DNA of 64,000 bases. It comes from Ananas comosus (taxonomy: Eukaryota > Streptophyta > Magnoliopsida > Poales > Bromeliaceae). The stretch is taken from assembly GCF_001540865.1 (NCBI RefSeq), contig NC_033625.1, forward strand, positions 9,859,370 through 9,923,369. The letters run 5' to 3'. Both the position numbers and the translations under genes were made by a program. The notes under the pieces were generated by a model. The model did no database searches. It was not told the origin of the DNA and saw only the letters and a program-made list of their open reading frames with translations. This document shows positions 22,921 to 33,279 of the stretch, piece by piece; the first letter of the stretch is position 1, and every line of letters starts with the position of its first letter.

Positions 22921-24417
22921 TCAAAGCTCTATCTGAAAAAGATGGGGATAGCGCTCCCGCAGCGCGCTCTCTAGCTCCCTCGTGGCCTCCCGCTCCCCGT
23001 GGTTGCTCCAAAGAACCTTTACATAGGGAATATCCCGATTACGCAGTTTTCGCACCTCGCGAGCCAAAATCCTCACTGGTTGCTCCTCGAAGCTCAAGTC
23101 ATCCCGCAACTCCATAGGTGTATCATCCAACACATGAGTCGGGTCGAAGACATACTTCCGAAGGACTGATACATGAAAGACGTTGTGCACACCCGATAGG
23201 TTCGGTGGTAGAGCAAGTCGATACGCTACCGGACCTACATGCTCCAAAATCTTATACGGTCCAATAAAACGGGGGCTCAACTTACCCCGAATTCCGAATC
23301 TCTTCATCCCTCTAGTCGGCGAGACCTTCAAGAAAACATGGACTCCAACTTGGAACTCCAAGTCTCGCCGTCGTCGGTCGGCGTAGCTCCTCTGTCTACT
23401 CTATGCCGTCAAAAGTCACTCCCGAGCAATTCGAACCTTGTCCTCTGCTTCCAGGAGCACATCAGGGCCCAAAACCAATCTCTCGCCAACTTCACTCCAA
23501 TGAAGTGGCGATCTACACTTCCGTCCATAAAGTGCTTCAAACGGCGCCATCTTGATGCTTGCTTGATAACTGTTGTTATAAGCAAACTCTGCCATCGGTA
23601 GATGCTGCGACCATCCTCCCTAGAAGTCAATCACACATACTCAGAGCATATCCTCTAAAGTCTAAATGGTGCGCTCCGACTGCCCGTCACTCTGAGGGTG
23701 GAAAGTAGTGCTGAAGTCCAGTCGGGTGCCCAAGGCGTCCTGCAGACTCCTCCAAAAGTGAGACACAAATCGGGTGTCTCGATCCGATACAATTGAAGTA
23801 GGCACTCCATGAAGTTGCACAATCTCATCAAGGTACACTTGTACGATCTTCTCTCCGGTCCAAGTAGTATGAATAGGTATGAAGTGCGCCGACTTCGTCA
23901 ACCTATCCACGATCACCCAAATAGCATCATGCCCGGTCTGAGAGCGGGGCAATCCAGTCACGAAATCCATGGTGATCTTCTCCCACTTCCACATGGGAAT
24001 AAGCAAACTCTGAAGCTTTCCCGCGGGTAAACGGTGCTCAGCTTTCACTTGTTGGCAAGTTAGACATCGAGCTACAAACTCGCCAACTTCTTTCTTCATC
24101 CCGGGCCACCAATAAAACAACTTCAAGTCCTTATACATCTTAGTGCCTTCTGGATGTATAGCATACGGTGCCCGATGTGCTTCTTGAAGAATATCCTCTT
24201 TAATTCCCGAATCCGCCGGTACACAAATCCGTCCACGAAAACGCATCAATCCTTGGTCATCCACAAGGGAATCACCGGTGCAACCATTAACCATTTTATC
24301 TCGAACCTTTTGCAACTCCACATTGGAAGCATGCTTCTCTTTAATTCTATCCAAGAGTATAGGTTGCACTACCAAGGTCATCAATCTCAAAGGTGTATCA
24401 GGAGTCACCACCTCCAA
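22921..24417 (-). pseudogene. pol: N2 integrase and chromodomain
   Basis: C-terminal part of the polyprotein. The HHCC zinc finger is visible (H...H upstream, CLTCQQVKAEH at about 24045). The catalytic core follows: MDFVTGLPRS, SDRDTRF and SERTI carry the D, D and E residues. Then come the GPY-type C-terminal region (FRKVSPTRG-like, RFIGPYKIL) and a chromodomain near the end (VLWSNHGEREATRELE). One frame runs through the whole segment but is interrupted by TAG after SERTI (23662-23664), a further TAG in the following ~50 codons, and TGA and TAG near 23405-23425. At three of these the related copy has Gln or Arg, so they are C-to-T changes. The final stop is at 22921-22923. Confidence 0.92.
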
Positions 24418-25013
24418 CTCAACCGCTTCATCTGCTTGATCAACTGCAGTTGAGTAACAACATGCATCGCTAAATTTTTCGTTGATTTCCTACTTAGCGC
24501 ATCTGCCACCACGTTAGCCTTGCCCGGGTGGTATAGGATCGTCAGCTCATAATCCTTGAGAAGCTCCAGCCATCTGCGCTGTCTCAAGTTCAACTCCTTT
24601 TGAGTGAACAAGTACTTCAAGCTCTTGTGATCCGTGTACACTTCACACCGCTCGCCATAAAGATAGTGGCGCCATAACTTCAATGCGAAGACTACGGCCG
24701 CCAACTCCAAATCGTGCGTAGGGTAATTCTTTTCATATTCCTTCAGTTGGCGAGAAGCATACGCGATCACCTTGCCGTCCTGCATCAAAATATAGCCCAA
24801 TCCGTTAAGAGATACATCACTGCAAACCACATACCCTGCTCTAGCAACTGGCAGGGTTAGGATAGGGGCGGTCGTCAGTCGTTGCTTCAGCTCTTGGAAG
24901 CTTCTCTCACACGCATCATTCCAAATGAACTTGACACCTTTATGCGTGAGCCTCGTGAGGGGAGTAGATAGCTTAGCGAAGCCCTCAACAAATCTCCGGT
25001 AATACCCGGCCAA
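24405..25013 (-). pseudogene. pol: N2 RNase H
   Basis: RNase H domain with the acidic residues in [27 protein letters not shown] and VADALSRKS. It removes the RNA template during reverse transcription. It is in a different frame from the RT before it (shift near 25050) and from the integrase after it (shift near 24410), so two indels break the polyprotein here. The start includes the last part of the RT connection ([13 protein letters not shown]). Confidence 0.92.
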
Positions 25014-25895
25014 TCCAAGGAAGCTCCGTATCTCCGTGACGCTCGTCTGTCTCGGCCAACCTTGATTGCTTCAATCTTCTTAGGATCCACAGCTATACCC
25101 GATCCTGAAATCAAATGTCGAAGAAAAGCTACCTCTCGAAGCCAAAATTCACACTTTTTCAGCTTGGCATAAAGCTCCCTTTTTCGAAGTACTTGGAGCA
25201 CAAATCTCAAATATTCCTCATGATCTGCATCACTTCGAGAATAAACCAAAATGTCGTCGATGAACACCACAACGAACCTATCTAGATAAGGCTTATAAAC
25301 ACGGTTCATTATATCCATAAAAGCTGCCGGGGCATTAGTAAGCCCAAACGGCATAACTGTGAACTCATAGTGTCCATACCGTGTTCTAAAAGCCGTCTTT
25401 GATACATCCTCGGGTTTGATCTTTAATTGGTGGTATCCCGACTGCAAGTCGATCTTGGAATACACACACGATCCTTGAAGCTGATCAAACAAGTCATCGA
25501 TCCTCGGCAACGGATACTTACTCTTGATCGTGACTTTAGTAAGTTCACGATAGTCCACACATAGGCGAAGTGATCCGTCCTTCTTCTTGACGAACAGAAC
25601 TGGAGCTCCCCACGGTGAGACGCACGGTCGAATGAAGCCCTTGTCCAACAGATCCTGTAGCTGTGCCCTCAGCTCCTTTAGCTCCGCCGGTGCCATCCTA
25701 TAGGGTGCCTTCGAGATTGGAGTAGTCCCAGGGACGAAATCTACCACAAATTCGATCTCCCTATCGGGTGGCATGCCCGGTAGCTCAGCTGGAAACACGT
25801 CCTGGAACTCCCGTACCACCAGAATATCCTCAATCCTGGGGGTGTCATCCTCGCCCCTCAACACAACGCTAGCCAAGTAGGCTACACATCCTCAG
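25014..25895 (-). pseudogene. pol: N2 reverse transcriptase
   Basis: Ty3/gypsy RT with all motifs in order: [60 protein letters not shown] and the active site FIDD (about 25257-25266; the family usually has YIDD or FIDD). The core is uninterrupted from about 25876 to the frameshift near 25050, so the RT itself is the best kept part of N2. The break occurs after PKKIEAIK. Confidence 0.94.
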
Positions 25896-26340
25896 CTGAT
25901 CAGCTGCCTAGCTCAAGACGAGCTGATCGACATCGCAAAAAGCGAACTCCGGCATCCTCTAAACACAACCTCAGTCTGCCCCGGTTCTCTAAAAGTAACC
26001 GTGTGATTCTTACAATCAATCGTGGCATAATACTTGGTTAGCCAATCCATACCCAAGACCACATCGAAGTCCCCTAGCTTGCAGAGCTAGCAAATCCACG
26101 GGCATGATCCAATCACCTACCCGAATAGGGCAACTAGGGCAATACTCTCTAATATCCAAAGAGTGGTCGGGGATAACCACACGTCCCGAATGCAACAAAG
26201 AAACCAAAGGAATGCCATGCAACTCGGCAAACAGCCGATCTATAAATGAATGCGATGCACCGGTATCAAATAAAGCAGAACTCTAATGCCATCAAGTAAA
26301 ATGATACCTGCAACCATATCCTCGGCTGCTGCCGCCTCCT
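25896..26340 (-). pseudogene. pol: N2 protease region
   Basis: Retropepsin segment in shifting frames. The catalytic DTGA (followed by Ser) is intact at 26256-26267, and ELHGIPL follows. The minus-strand VGDWIMPVDLLAL further along matches the protease of the other elements. Frameshifts occur before RT. Confidence 0.8.
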
Positions 26341-27712
26341 CGGTCTGAGCGGCATACATACGCCCACTCGGGGCCTGTCGAGAACCCTCGCTCTGACGCT
26401 GGACAGGTGGCCACCCAGGCTGGTACTGTGTCGACGGAGTCCCGTGGCTAGCGGCTGGTAGAGCCGGTGCCGATGCAGATTACGGTGCCGTTGACGAACC
26501 CCTCGGGCACTCGGTCCGGAAGTGGCCCTCCTAGCCGCACTGGAAACAACTCCCTCCCCGCTGCGGGCACTGCGGTGGAATGTGGGGACCACCACAGATC
26601 ATGCACTGGGGAGGTCGGCGTCGGTCAAAACCTCCACGGTGGGTCGCCGAGCCACGCCCACGCTGCTGGCTCCTGGGATGCTTCGGCGGCCTCCTAGAGT
26701 GTGTCTGGCTCGCACCCTCAGCCGCAGGCCTCTTGGCCTTACCTTTGTCCATAGCCTCTCGCCGCTCCTGGACGTCTGCCGCACCACTCTCCCGGTAGGT
26801 TTGGAGGTTAGAGGATTGCACAAACTGAAAAATCGATGGTCGCAACCCTCGCTCGAAGATGCGGGCCTTGTCGTCGTCGTCCCGTACGACGAAAGGCACG
26901 CAGTGTAGAAGCTGAGAAAACTCCCGCTCGTACTCGGCTACTGTCCTGTCTCCCTAGCGCAAGTTGCACAAGTCCTGCTCCATCTTCCTCTTGACGCTGG
27001 TCGGAAAGTAATGTGCCAAAAGAAGCTCCTTGAACCTCTTCCAAGAAATAGCCGCCAAATCAGTGCTGGGGTTCTCCTGGAGATCGAACCACCAGCGGTA
27101 GGCCTCACCGTCCAAATGGTGTGTGGCGAGCCAAACTCGATCTCTCTCCTCCACGAAGGTGTCGCGGAAGAGCTTCTCCATATGCATCAACTACTTCTCC
27201 ACGATCCAGTGGTCGACCTTCTCGCCGTCGAAGATCCGGGGACTACACCTCCTGAACTCGTTGAGGAGCTCCATCGGTCGGTCTCGCTCTACTCCCTCGA
27301 CCAACACGGGGAAAACAGCTCCAATCGGGGGTGCCTTAACACGTGGCGCCGCCAAAGCCTCCTCCTAAGGCGCGGCCACGGGCGCCGCACACGACGAACT
27401 GGGCGCGGGGGACGGTGCTCTCTGCGCGACGTCCTCAACTGGTGCTGGCGGTGTAGGGGCCTGGGTCTCCATGGAAGCTGCGGCCTGCTGCAGAAGAAGG
27501 TCCTCCAGGCGCTTCATCCGCGCCTCTTGCCGGCGCGCCGCCTCAGTCTGCTGTCGTGCCGCCTCCGCCTGCTGAGTCACTAGGCCGGTGAGGGCCGCAA
27601 GCTGGCTCCTCAACTCCTGGACGTTGCCAGATCCGGAGGTAGCGGAGGTCTCGACCTCCTCAAGATGTGCCGCATTATCCGCTCCGACAGATTGGGAGCA
27701 AGTGATCGACAT
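26341..27712 (-). pseudogene. gag: N2 gag
   Basis: Gag starting at the minus-strand ATG 27710-27712. A coiled-coil-like Gln/Ala/Arg-rich N-terminal part (QAEAARRQEARMKRLEDLL) precedes the Gag domain (DRVWLATHHLDGEAYRWW, KELLLAHYFPTSVKRKMEQDL), a basic linker, and zinc knuckles CMICGGPHIPPQC and a second CFQCG-type knuckle. One frame holds throughout but has TAG stops at 27365-27367, near 27188, at 26954-26956 and at 26531-26533. Homologous copies have Trp or Gln at the last three, consistent with C-to-T decay. Confidence 0.9.
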
Positions 27713-27831
27713 CTCACTACAATATCATAAAAGCGTAAGTTAGTAACCCATGCTATCGTATCCACTCTCAAGCAGATAATACCCCAAATCATGCGAAAGT
27801 AATGAAGTGTGCTTCATTACTAACTCCCGAT

Positions 27832-27857
27832 GTTACGTTGTCGGCCGCCAACGTAAC
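27832..27857 (-). promoter_or_regulatory. Leader stem-loop with GCGGCCGA loop (N2)
   Basis: A perfect 9-bp stem, GTTACGTTG and CAACGTAAC, closes the loop GCGGCCGA. It lies about 175 nt downstream of the primer site and 120 nt upstream of the gag ATG, the place where retroviruses keep dimerisation and packaging signals. Confidence 0.65.
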
Positions 27858-28029
27858 CCTCCGCGAAGTTAGGAGCTATACACTTCAATTTAACTCCACT
27901 TTCTAGAGTTATCAAAATACCCAATCACGATACTTTCAGTTACAAGTCAAATAGACCTCGTCTCTCACGAGCCTTTTTCTATAGCCCAACCGGCCTAAGG
28001 TTTGCTAGGTCCACTAAGACTCAACCCTA

Positions 28030-28042
28030 GGCTCTGATACCA
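28030..28042 (-). other. N2 primer-binding site
   Basis: Minus strand TGGTATCAGAGCC, complementary to initiator-Met tRNA. Confidence 0.93.
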
Positions 28043-28470
28043 AACTAATCTGTCACGCCCCGGGACCCAGCGGAAGCCAGCCCGGCGCGTGTCCAGACCC
28101 GCCATATGTCTGAAACATATAAGGCGTCTAAAACAAAACGATAAATGAAGCAGCAAAAAGAGAGCATCTAGGAGTATCAGAGCAAGTATATCTAGATGCT
28201 ACAATAGAGAAAAAGAACCATAAAACTAAAATCCACTAGATGAAAACGTAAAGTAGTATAAGAAGAATCCGAAACAAGTGCTATAAGTAAATAAATAGGT
28301 GGTCTCTATACATAGATACAAAACCTCTCTCTCTCTCTCTACAACAACAAAAAGAGAGAAAACCACCTAAGCAACAGTAAATCCTCGCTATCTAGCTAGC
28401 GATCCCCTTGCCGCGATCCCGTGCCTCCGCTGGTACAGAGGGCTCTAAAAAGAAAACATAGAAACAGAGG

Positions 28471-28503
28471 CGTGAGAACTATTAAATAATAGTTCCCAGT
28501 GGG
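28471..28503 (-). promoter_or_regulatory. Intra-LTR stem-loop (N2 5' LTR)
   Basis: GAACTATT (28476-28483) and AATAGTTC (28488-28495), identical to the 3' LTR copy. Confidence 0.72.
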
Positions 28504-30161
28504 CAATTACTGACTTCAGTGAAAGCACCATTAGGCCCAAAAGAGCTAAACAGGTAAGTAACAATAAAAGCAATAAAATCGATATGTAAGTAAACATGTA
28601 AACTTACTATAACATGACATCTCTACTTAGCATGAATTTGCATAAGTAATAAAAGACTATTCTAACATGAATGTACTAAAGTATCACTAGCATGATGTCC
28701 ACAAGCTAAATAGTAAAATATCTTGTTTACTATTCTAGTCAATATCCAGTCGGTATGCTAAGTCATCAATGATCCAATCTTGTAGGACCTACCCGTGGGT
28801 AGTCCGGCCTGCGCCGTGCCTAATGGCCCCGTGGTAGTCAACATCCCCACTCTAGGAATGAGCCTCCCCCACGGCATCCCATTTCGGCGCCCAATTCCGC
28901 ACGAGCGAGCATATGTCGCGATGGCTATCTCCGGAGTGCCGACTTGCAGGGAGCGACCCTCACAAACATGTGCGAATGAGCACAATGGCAAGCAAGCGAA
29001 AGATCTGTCTCAAGTACCAAGTCTTCATGTCTAAAACATGGAATATACATCGAATGTCTCAAAGGCCTATCTCTATGTCATCATGTCTCTAACATGGAAT
29101 ATAGCAGATGTTCAATAGCCTATCACTATGTCTCTAGGTTGCAGTTTCACAGTTTACTATGTTAAGTGCCTCTTTATAGCATTTTTGTCCACTAAGTCCA
29201 CACATGAGTTTATTGTTTACAATGCATGATTTGAGTAATTTCTAACATAAGAGACATGTTTCCAAGTCGCTAACACGAACACTCCTCATATGCATGCAAA
29301 AATGCCCAGAATGCCCCACTATATAGAGTGAAATTTTCATGATACATAAGGCATGCATTTTAAGTGTTCTAAAATTCACATAAATCTTATTTAACATGAA
29401 TATGCAATCAAATTGATGTTACGACAAATATAGAATACTTAGGGGCCATTTCGCCCCGATTTCAAGAAGTCAAACCCACCGAAGTTACCGAAACCCTTCG
29501 TAAGCTCCGACGAAGGTGTCCACCACTCTCCTAGTACCCTAAAGGTATAGAAAAGAGAGTTAAACGAACCTTACGAACACCCAAGTGATCGATCATTAAC
29601 CATCTCAAGCTAAGGTGGAGAAAAACTCACCGAATGCGAAGGAAGCTTTCTCGATCTCCAAATGGGAGTTAGAGTTCTTCAAATCTAACCTAAATAAAGG
29701 TTCTAAACCCATTAATTAGGTTTCAAAGCCCTCAAATCAAAAATCCCCAAAATAAACCCTAATTCCACAATCTAGGGTTTCATCTAGTAAAATCTAGAAA
29801 AAACTTGTATTAAATAGGGAATACGAGCTACCAACCTCAAGAAAAGCTCCAATCCAAGCTCTAAACCAAGTAAGGTTGAAGTTTGATCCTCTACAAAGCT
29901 CCAACCGCAAGCTCTAAGCCACCAATGTGTGATGAGAGGAAGAAGATGATGCTCCAAGGCCTCCAAGTAAGCTCCTCTCCTCTCCTTCTTCTTCTTCTCC
30001 TTCTCCTTCTCTTTCTTTCTCTAGTGTGGGTGTGAGGGAGAGAAATGAGAGTGAGAGTAAGAGAGAGAACCATATAAGCCATCCCAAGTAACAAAATCCA
30101 CTTAGGTCCCTCAACAATCAACACTGTGTACAGCCCGGACTAGGCAGTTTTCGGACTAAGG

Positions 30162-30365
30162 GACCGGTCTCCCCGACCTGGGACCGGTGTCTCAGCCTAC
30201 CCCGAAAATCCAACGTTCGAAAATCGGTCTCTCCCCACATGGTACTGGTCTCTCCCCGCGTAGTCGCACTCGGGGACCGGTCTCAGCCACCAGGGACCGG
30301 CTGCCTCGCAGGCTACCGCAACACTGTTCGGAGGGGACCGGTCTCTCCTATCAGGGACCGGTCCC
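30162..30365. repeat. GACCGGTC array (N2 5' LTR)
   Basis: Counterpart of the array at 22509-22712. Some motifs are already mutated, for example GAAAATCGGTC. Confidence 0.8.
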
Positions 30366-30522
30366 CGAGAGTGAAAACTCTCAGGACAAAGCCAAAACTC
30401 CAAGAATCAAACTTTTAGGTCGGAATACCATCTACGACCTTCCACCAAATGTGGAAAAGTTCGAAATCCATATCAAACACTCGAACCTCGCAATTTGCAA
30501 AGGTCCAGTGTGCTACAGTAGT

Positions 30523-30539
30523 CCAGCTTGTGCCACCTA
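30523..30539 (-). repeat. N1 3' LTR, segment 2 of 3
   Basis: A 17-bp island between the N2 duplication (GTAGT) and S1. It reads CCAGCTTGTGCCACCTA, matching CCAGCTTGTGCCGCCTA at about 43436 in the N1 5' LTR. It ends with ACCTA, the target site of S1. Confidence 0.9.
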
Positions 30540-30744
30540 TGTGAGATATTGAAACTCGAAGAATTTTGGCTAACTTTTGCCAAATGGACCAAGGTGGGCA
30601 ATTGAACAGTTTGGACTAGTTCCATTCAGTATTCCAACAAGTTTGGAAGAGCAAAAATGAGTTCCAAAGGTGTTGGAAGGGTTTTGACATCGATCGGCGC
30701 GAAGTAGAGCCGAAGAGAAGTGAAAACAGCATTCTGGAGCTGTT

Positions 30745-30940
30745 GTACCGGTACAAGGGTGATGGCTGTACCGGTACAACCATCGCAGCTCTCGGGTTGG
30801 GGGGCTGCCAGGCCTTTTACCGGTACAAGGGGGCCTTGTATTGGTACAAGCCCTGCGAAACCGAGAAACCGAGCCTCGGGTTGGGCTGTCTACCAGGCCT
30901 TGTACCGGTACAAGAACCCGTGTACCGGTACAAGGGACCC
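30745..30940. repeat. TACCGGTA palindrome array (S1)
   Basis: Six copies of TTGTACCGGTACAA-like palindromes, one with TATTGGTAC. Same core and position as the GACCGGTC arrays but different flanking bases. Confidence 0.85.
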
Positions 30941-31243
30941 GAAACTGCAGGTCAGTTTGGAAAATTAGATTTTTGAAAGGGCTTTTGGGATTTTGTTACA
31001 ATAGAGGACTTATACTCCTCTCCCTCAGCCACTCTCTCTCTCATTTTCTCTCCCACTCTCTCTCACCTCTCTTGCTCTCTCTCTCTCTAAACCGACAAAG
31101 GGAAAGAAAGAGAAGAAGAAGAAGAAAAGAAGGAGAGAAAAAAAGAAGAGAAGAAGGAAAGGAAGGGGAAGATCAAGGAGAAGGAAAAGAAGCTCTCTCC
31201 CTCCTCTTCCTCAAGCTAGGGCTCGCTTTGGAGCAAACCCTAA

Positions 31244-31432
31244 AGGTAAGCCTCAACCCTAACTTGTGATTTCTAGGGTTTGGGAGGTTTTTGTTGCTTT
31301 TAATGGTTCAAATGGAACCTAATGAGTTTAGAGGATANAGGTAAGCCTCAACCCTAACTTGTGATTTCTAGGGTTTGGGAGGTTTTTGTTGCTTTTAATG
31401 GTTCAAATGGAACCTAATGAGTTTAGAGGATA
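31244..31432. repeat. Exact 94-bp direct duplication around an N
   Basis: 31244-31337 and 31339-31432 are the same 94 bases, separated only by the N at 31338. This is what two overlapping contig ends joined without merging look like; a biological tandem duplication is unlikely. Confidence 0.85.
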
Positions 31433-32718
31433 TGAATCTAGCTCACAATGAAGCTAGAAACCATGGTTTCCCATAGGTGCTAAACCTAGGGTTGGATTTT
31501 GGGGTTTTTGGAAATATAGGATTTTGATCTATTTTGATCTATTTTGATGGGTCGGAAACCTAATTGTTATGCTCCCGAACGCATAGGCGAAGACAGTTCG
31601 TCGATCTGTCGAGCGAGCGCGGAGATATCGCCGATTTGGTCGCTCTAGGGTTCATTTTGACCCAAGGTGTTGAAGCGGCGCACGTGGATTTCGACGCCGA
31701 GTTTCTTAGCTTTTCGGCACTACCACAAGGTGGGTGGTGACCTTCCCGAAGCCGCGGGGCTACGTTCTATGTCCAAGTTTATTATTGATCTAATTGCATC
31801 TTATACATGTTGCATATAGGGTTAGAAGATGATTGTTATTGCTTATATTTGCATGCTAGTAGCTATATGTTTAGTTGATTGATCCATGATCTAGTATGCA
31901 TGAAAACTACATGATGAAAACCTAGACCCTATATGTGATGGTTAATGTTTATGAGATTAAAGAACTAGTATGATGTAACTAGTGTTGAAAATGAGTCTAA
32001 ATGACGAGTGGCATCTAGTTTAGAAAACTATGACAAGTGGCATCTAGTTTTAGAAAACTATGATGAGTGGCATATGATTGTTGATGACCTTGATATGAGA
32101 ACATTAGTGTAGTTGAGACACTATGAGATTGGGTACAAGAACACCTTGATTCCATGATGAGATTACCCTTAGAGGGTAGGTTGCTGTTGTTCGTGAGTTG
32201 ATCGTGCTCACATAGCCTGTCTGCGCTTGGAGGGGTCGCTCCCCGCAAGCTGTGCACTCCGGAGGTTGGTCACTAGAGGGACAGTCAGTGTGCTGTCTGG
32301 ACGGTCTGTGTGCTGTCCGCAGGCGGTCTCGGGAGTAGTTCAGTGAGACTTTCCCTATGAGACTTACACGTGAGTTATGCTTATGAACTTCGAGTTCACC
32401 ATGAAATTGGATAACTTATTGAGTCACACTCATTACATGTTGTTTATAGTAGCTTCCCTATGGTTGTTCATGATAGCTTACTTGTTGTTGTTGTTCATAG
32501 TAGCTTACTACCCAGCTTTAATTATCGTTCATGCATGCATGATATCAGATTGAGGCATAGCTAGATATTCATGATTCTACCTACTTGCTTACGTTTCCTT
32601 ACTTGCTCAGTTATCATACCTGCTCTTAGTTGGTTTAGCTCTATATATATATATATTGCATATATCTCTCTATGCCTGCTTCGACCTAGTGGGTAGATCG
32701 GTGGAGTCGGCGGCCGAA

Positions 32719-32760
32719 CCCACTGGGAACTATTCGTAGTTCTCACACCCGTTGTTACAG
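32719..32760 (+). promoter_or_regulatory. Intra-LTR stem-loop and splice acceptor (S1)
   Basis: GAACTA, loop TTCG, TAGTTC (32727-32742), then CTCACACCCGTTGTTACAG ending at 32760. Confidence 0.7.
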
Positions 32761-33279
32761 GTGCTAGTTCGAGTGCCCCGACCGAGCGAGAGGATCGCGG
32801 CAAAGGCTTGGCGCCCTAGCTGTATCAGTTGATAGCTTACTTTCTACTTGCATTAGCTCCACACTGTCTTTATATTTTGAGAGTAGATGTTGTATAGGGT
32901 GAGATTTTGGAGAGTACTTGATGTATTTACATTTTGGAAAAGATTGAAAAACAATGTATGAAGGTTTAAATGAAGTTTAATGCAAGTTGTATTTAATGCT
33001 TTAAATTTCATGGTTCAAATAGTTAAGTTTCTCTCTTTTGTATATTTGTATGCTTTTACTAGTATCGCTTGCTCTTGATGGTTTTAACACTGTTTGTGTT
33101 ATCGTTTTTGATTGTGTATGAAATCAAGTTGTTGTTCCTGGGGACTTGTTGTACACAATCTCGTTGGTTAGCCTTGGGCAAACAGGGGAGACTCTGTCCG
33201 TTCGGCCTCACGCCGCCGCCCTCGAACCAGACAAAATAGGTGTTGTTTTCGGGTCGTGCGGTTGGGGCGTGACAACCTA

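Larger units (their letters stand above)
27713..28050 (-). other. N2 leader with primer site
   Basis: Non-coding. Contains the leader stem-loop (27832-27857) and the primer site TGGTATCAGAGCC (28030-28042), which is 8 bp from the 5' LTR. Confidence 0.88.
20406..30517 (-). mobile_element. N2: nearly full-length family-B Ty3/gypsy (Del/Tekay-like chromovirus)
   Basis: 10112 bp with two LTRs (2460 and 2467 bp), primer site, all gag-pol domains and a polypurine tract, flanked by GTAGT (20401-20405 and 30518-30522). It lies in the 3' LTR of N1. Gene order on the minus strand is gag, protease, RT, RNase H, integrase, chromodomain, which is the Ty3/gypsy order; the chromodomain places it with chromoviruses. 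It cannot make protein now, because of several stops and two frameshifts. Confidence 0.95.
28051..30517 (-). repeat. N2 5' LTR (family B)
   Basis: 2467 bp, collinear with the 3' LTR at 20406-22865 and very similar by eye with scattered substitutions. Stem-loop at 28476-28495; GACCGGTC array at 30162-30365; ends GTGTGCTACA. Confidence 0.94.
30540..33274 (+). mobile_element. S1: solo LTR with TACCGGTA array
   Basis: TG...CA ends (TGTGAGATATTG...GGGGCGTGACA), flanked by ACCTA (30535-30539 and 33275-33279). No internal region, primer site or polypurine tract, so a solo LTR left by LTR-LTR recombination. In order: TACCGGTA palindromes (30745-30940), CT then GA tracts (31010-31190), splice-donor-like AAG|GTAAGCC (about 31243), the block GGCGAAGACAGTTCGTCGA (about 31588), GGTGGGTGGTGACC...CCGAAGC (about 31723), CTCCGGAG (32256), a TA run (32642-32656), the stem-loop and CAG acceptor (32719-32760), GGATCGCGGCAAAGG (32793) and the U5 hairpin ACAGGGGAGACTCTGTCCG (33181). 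The N at 31338 inflates its length by about 95 bp. Confidence 0.93.

Noticed and set aside
28030..28042. tRNA-like sequence TGGTATCAGAGCC
   Set aside because: Only the 3' end complement of a tRNA; its position beside an LTR makes it a primer-binding site, as at the other copies.
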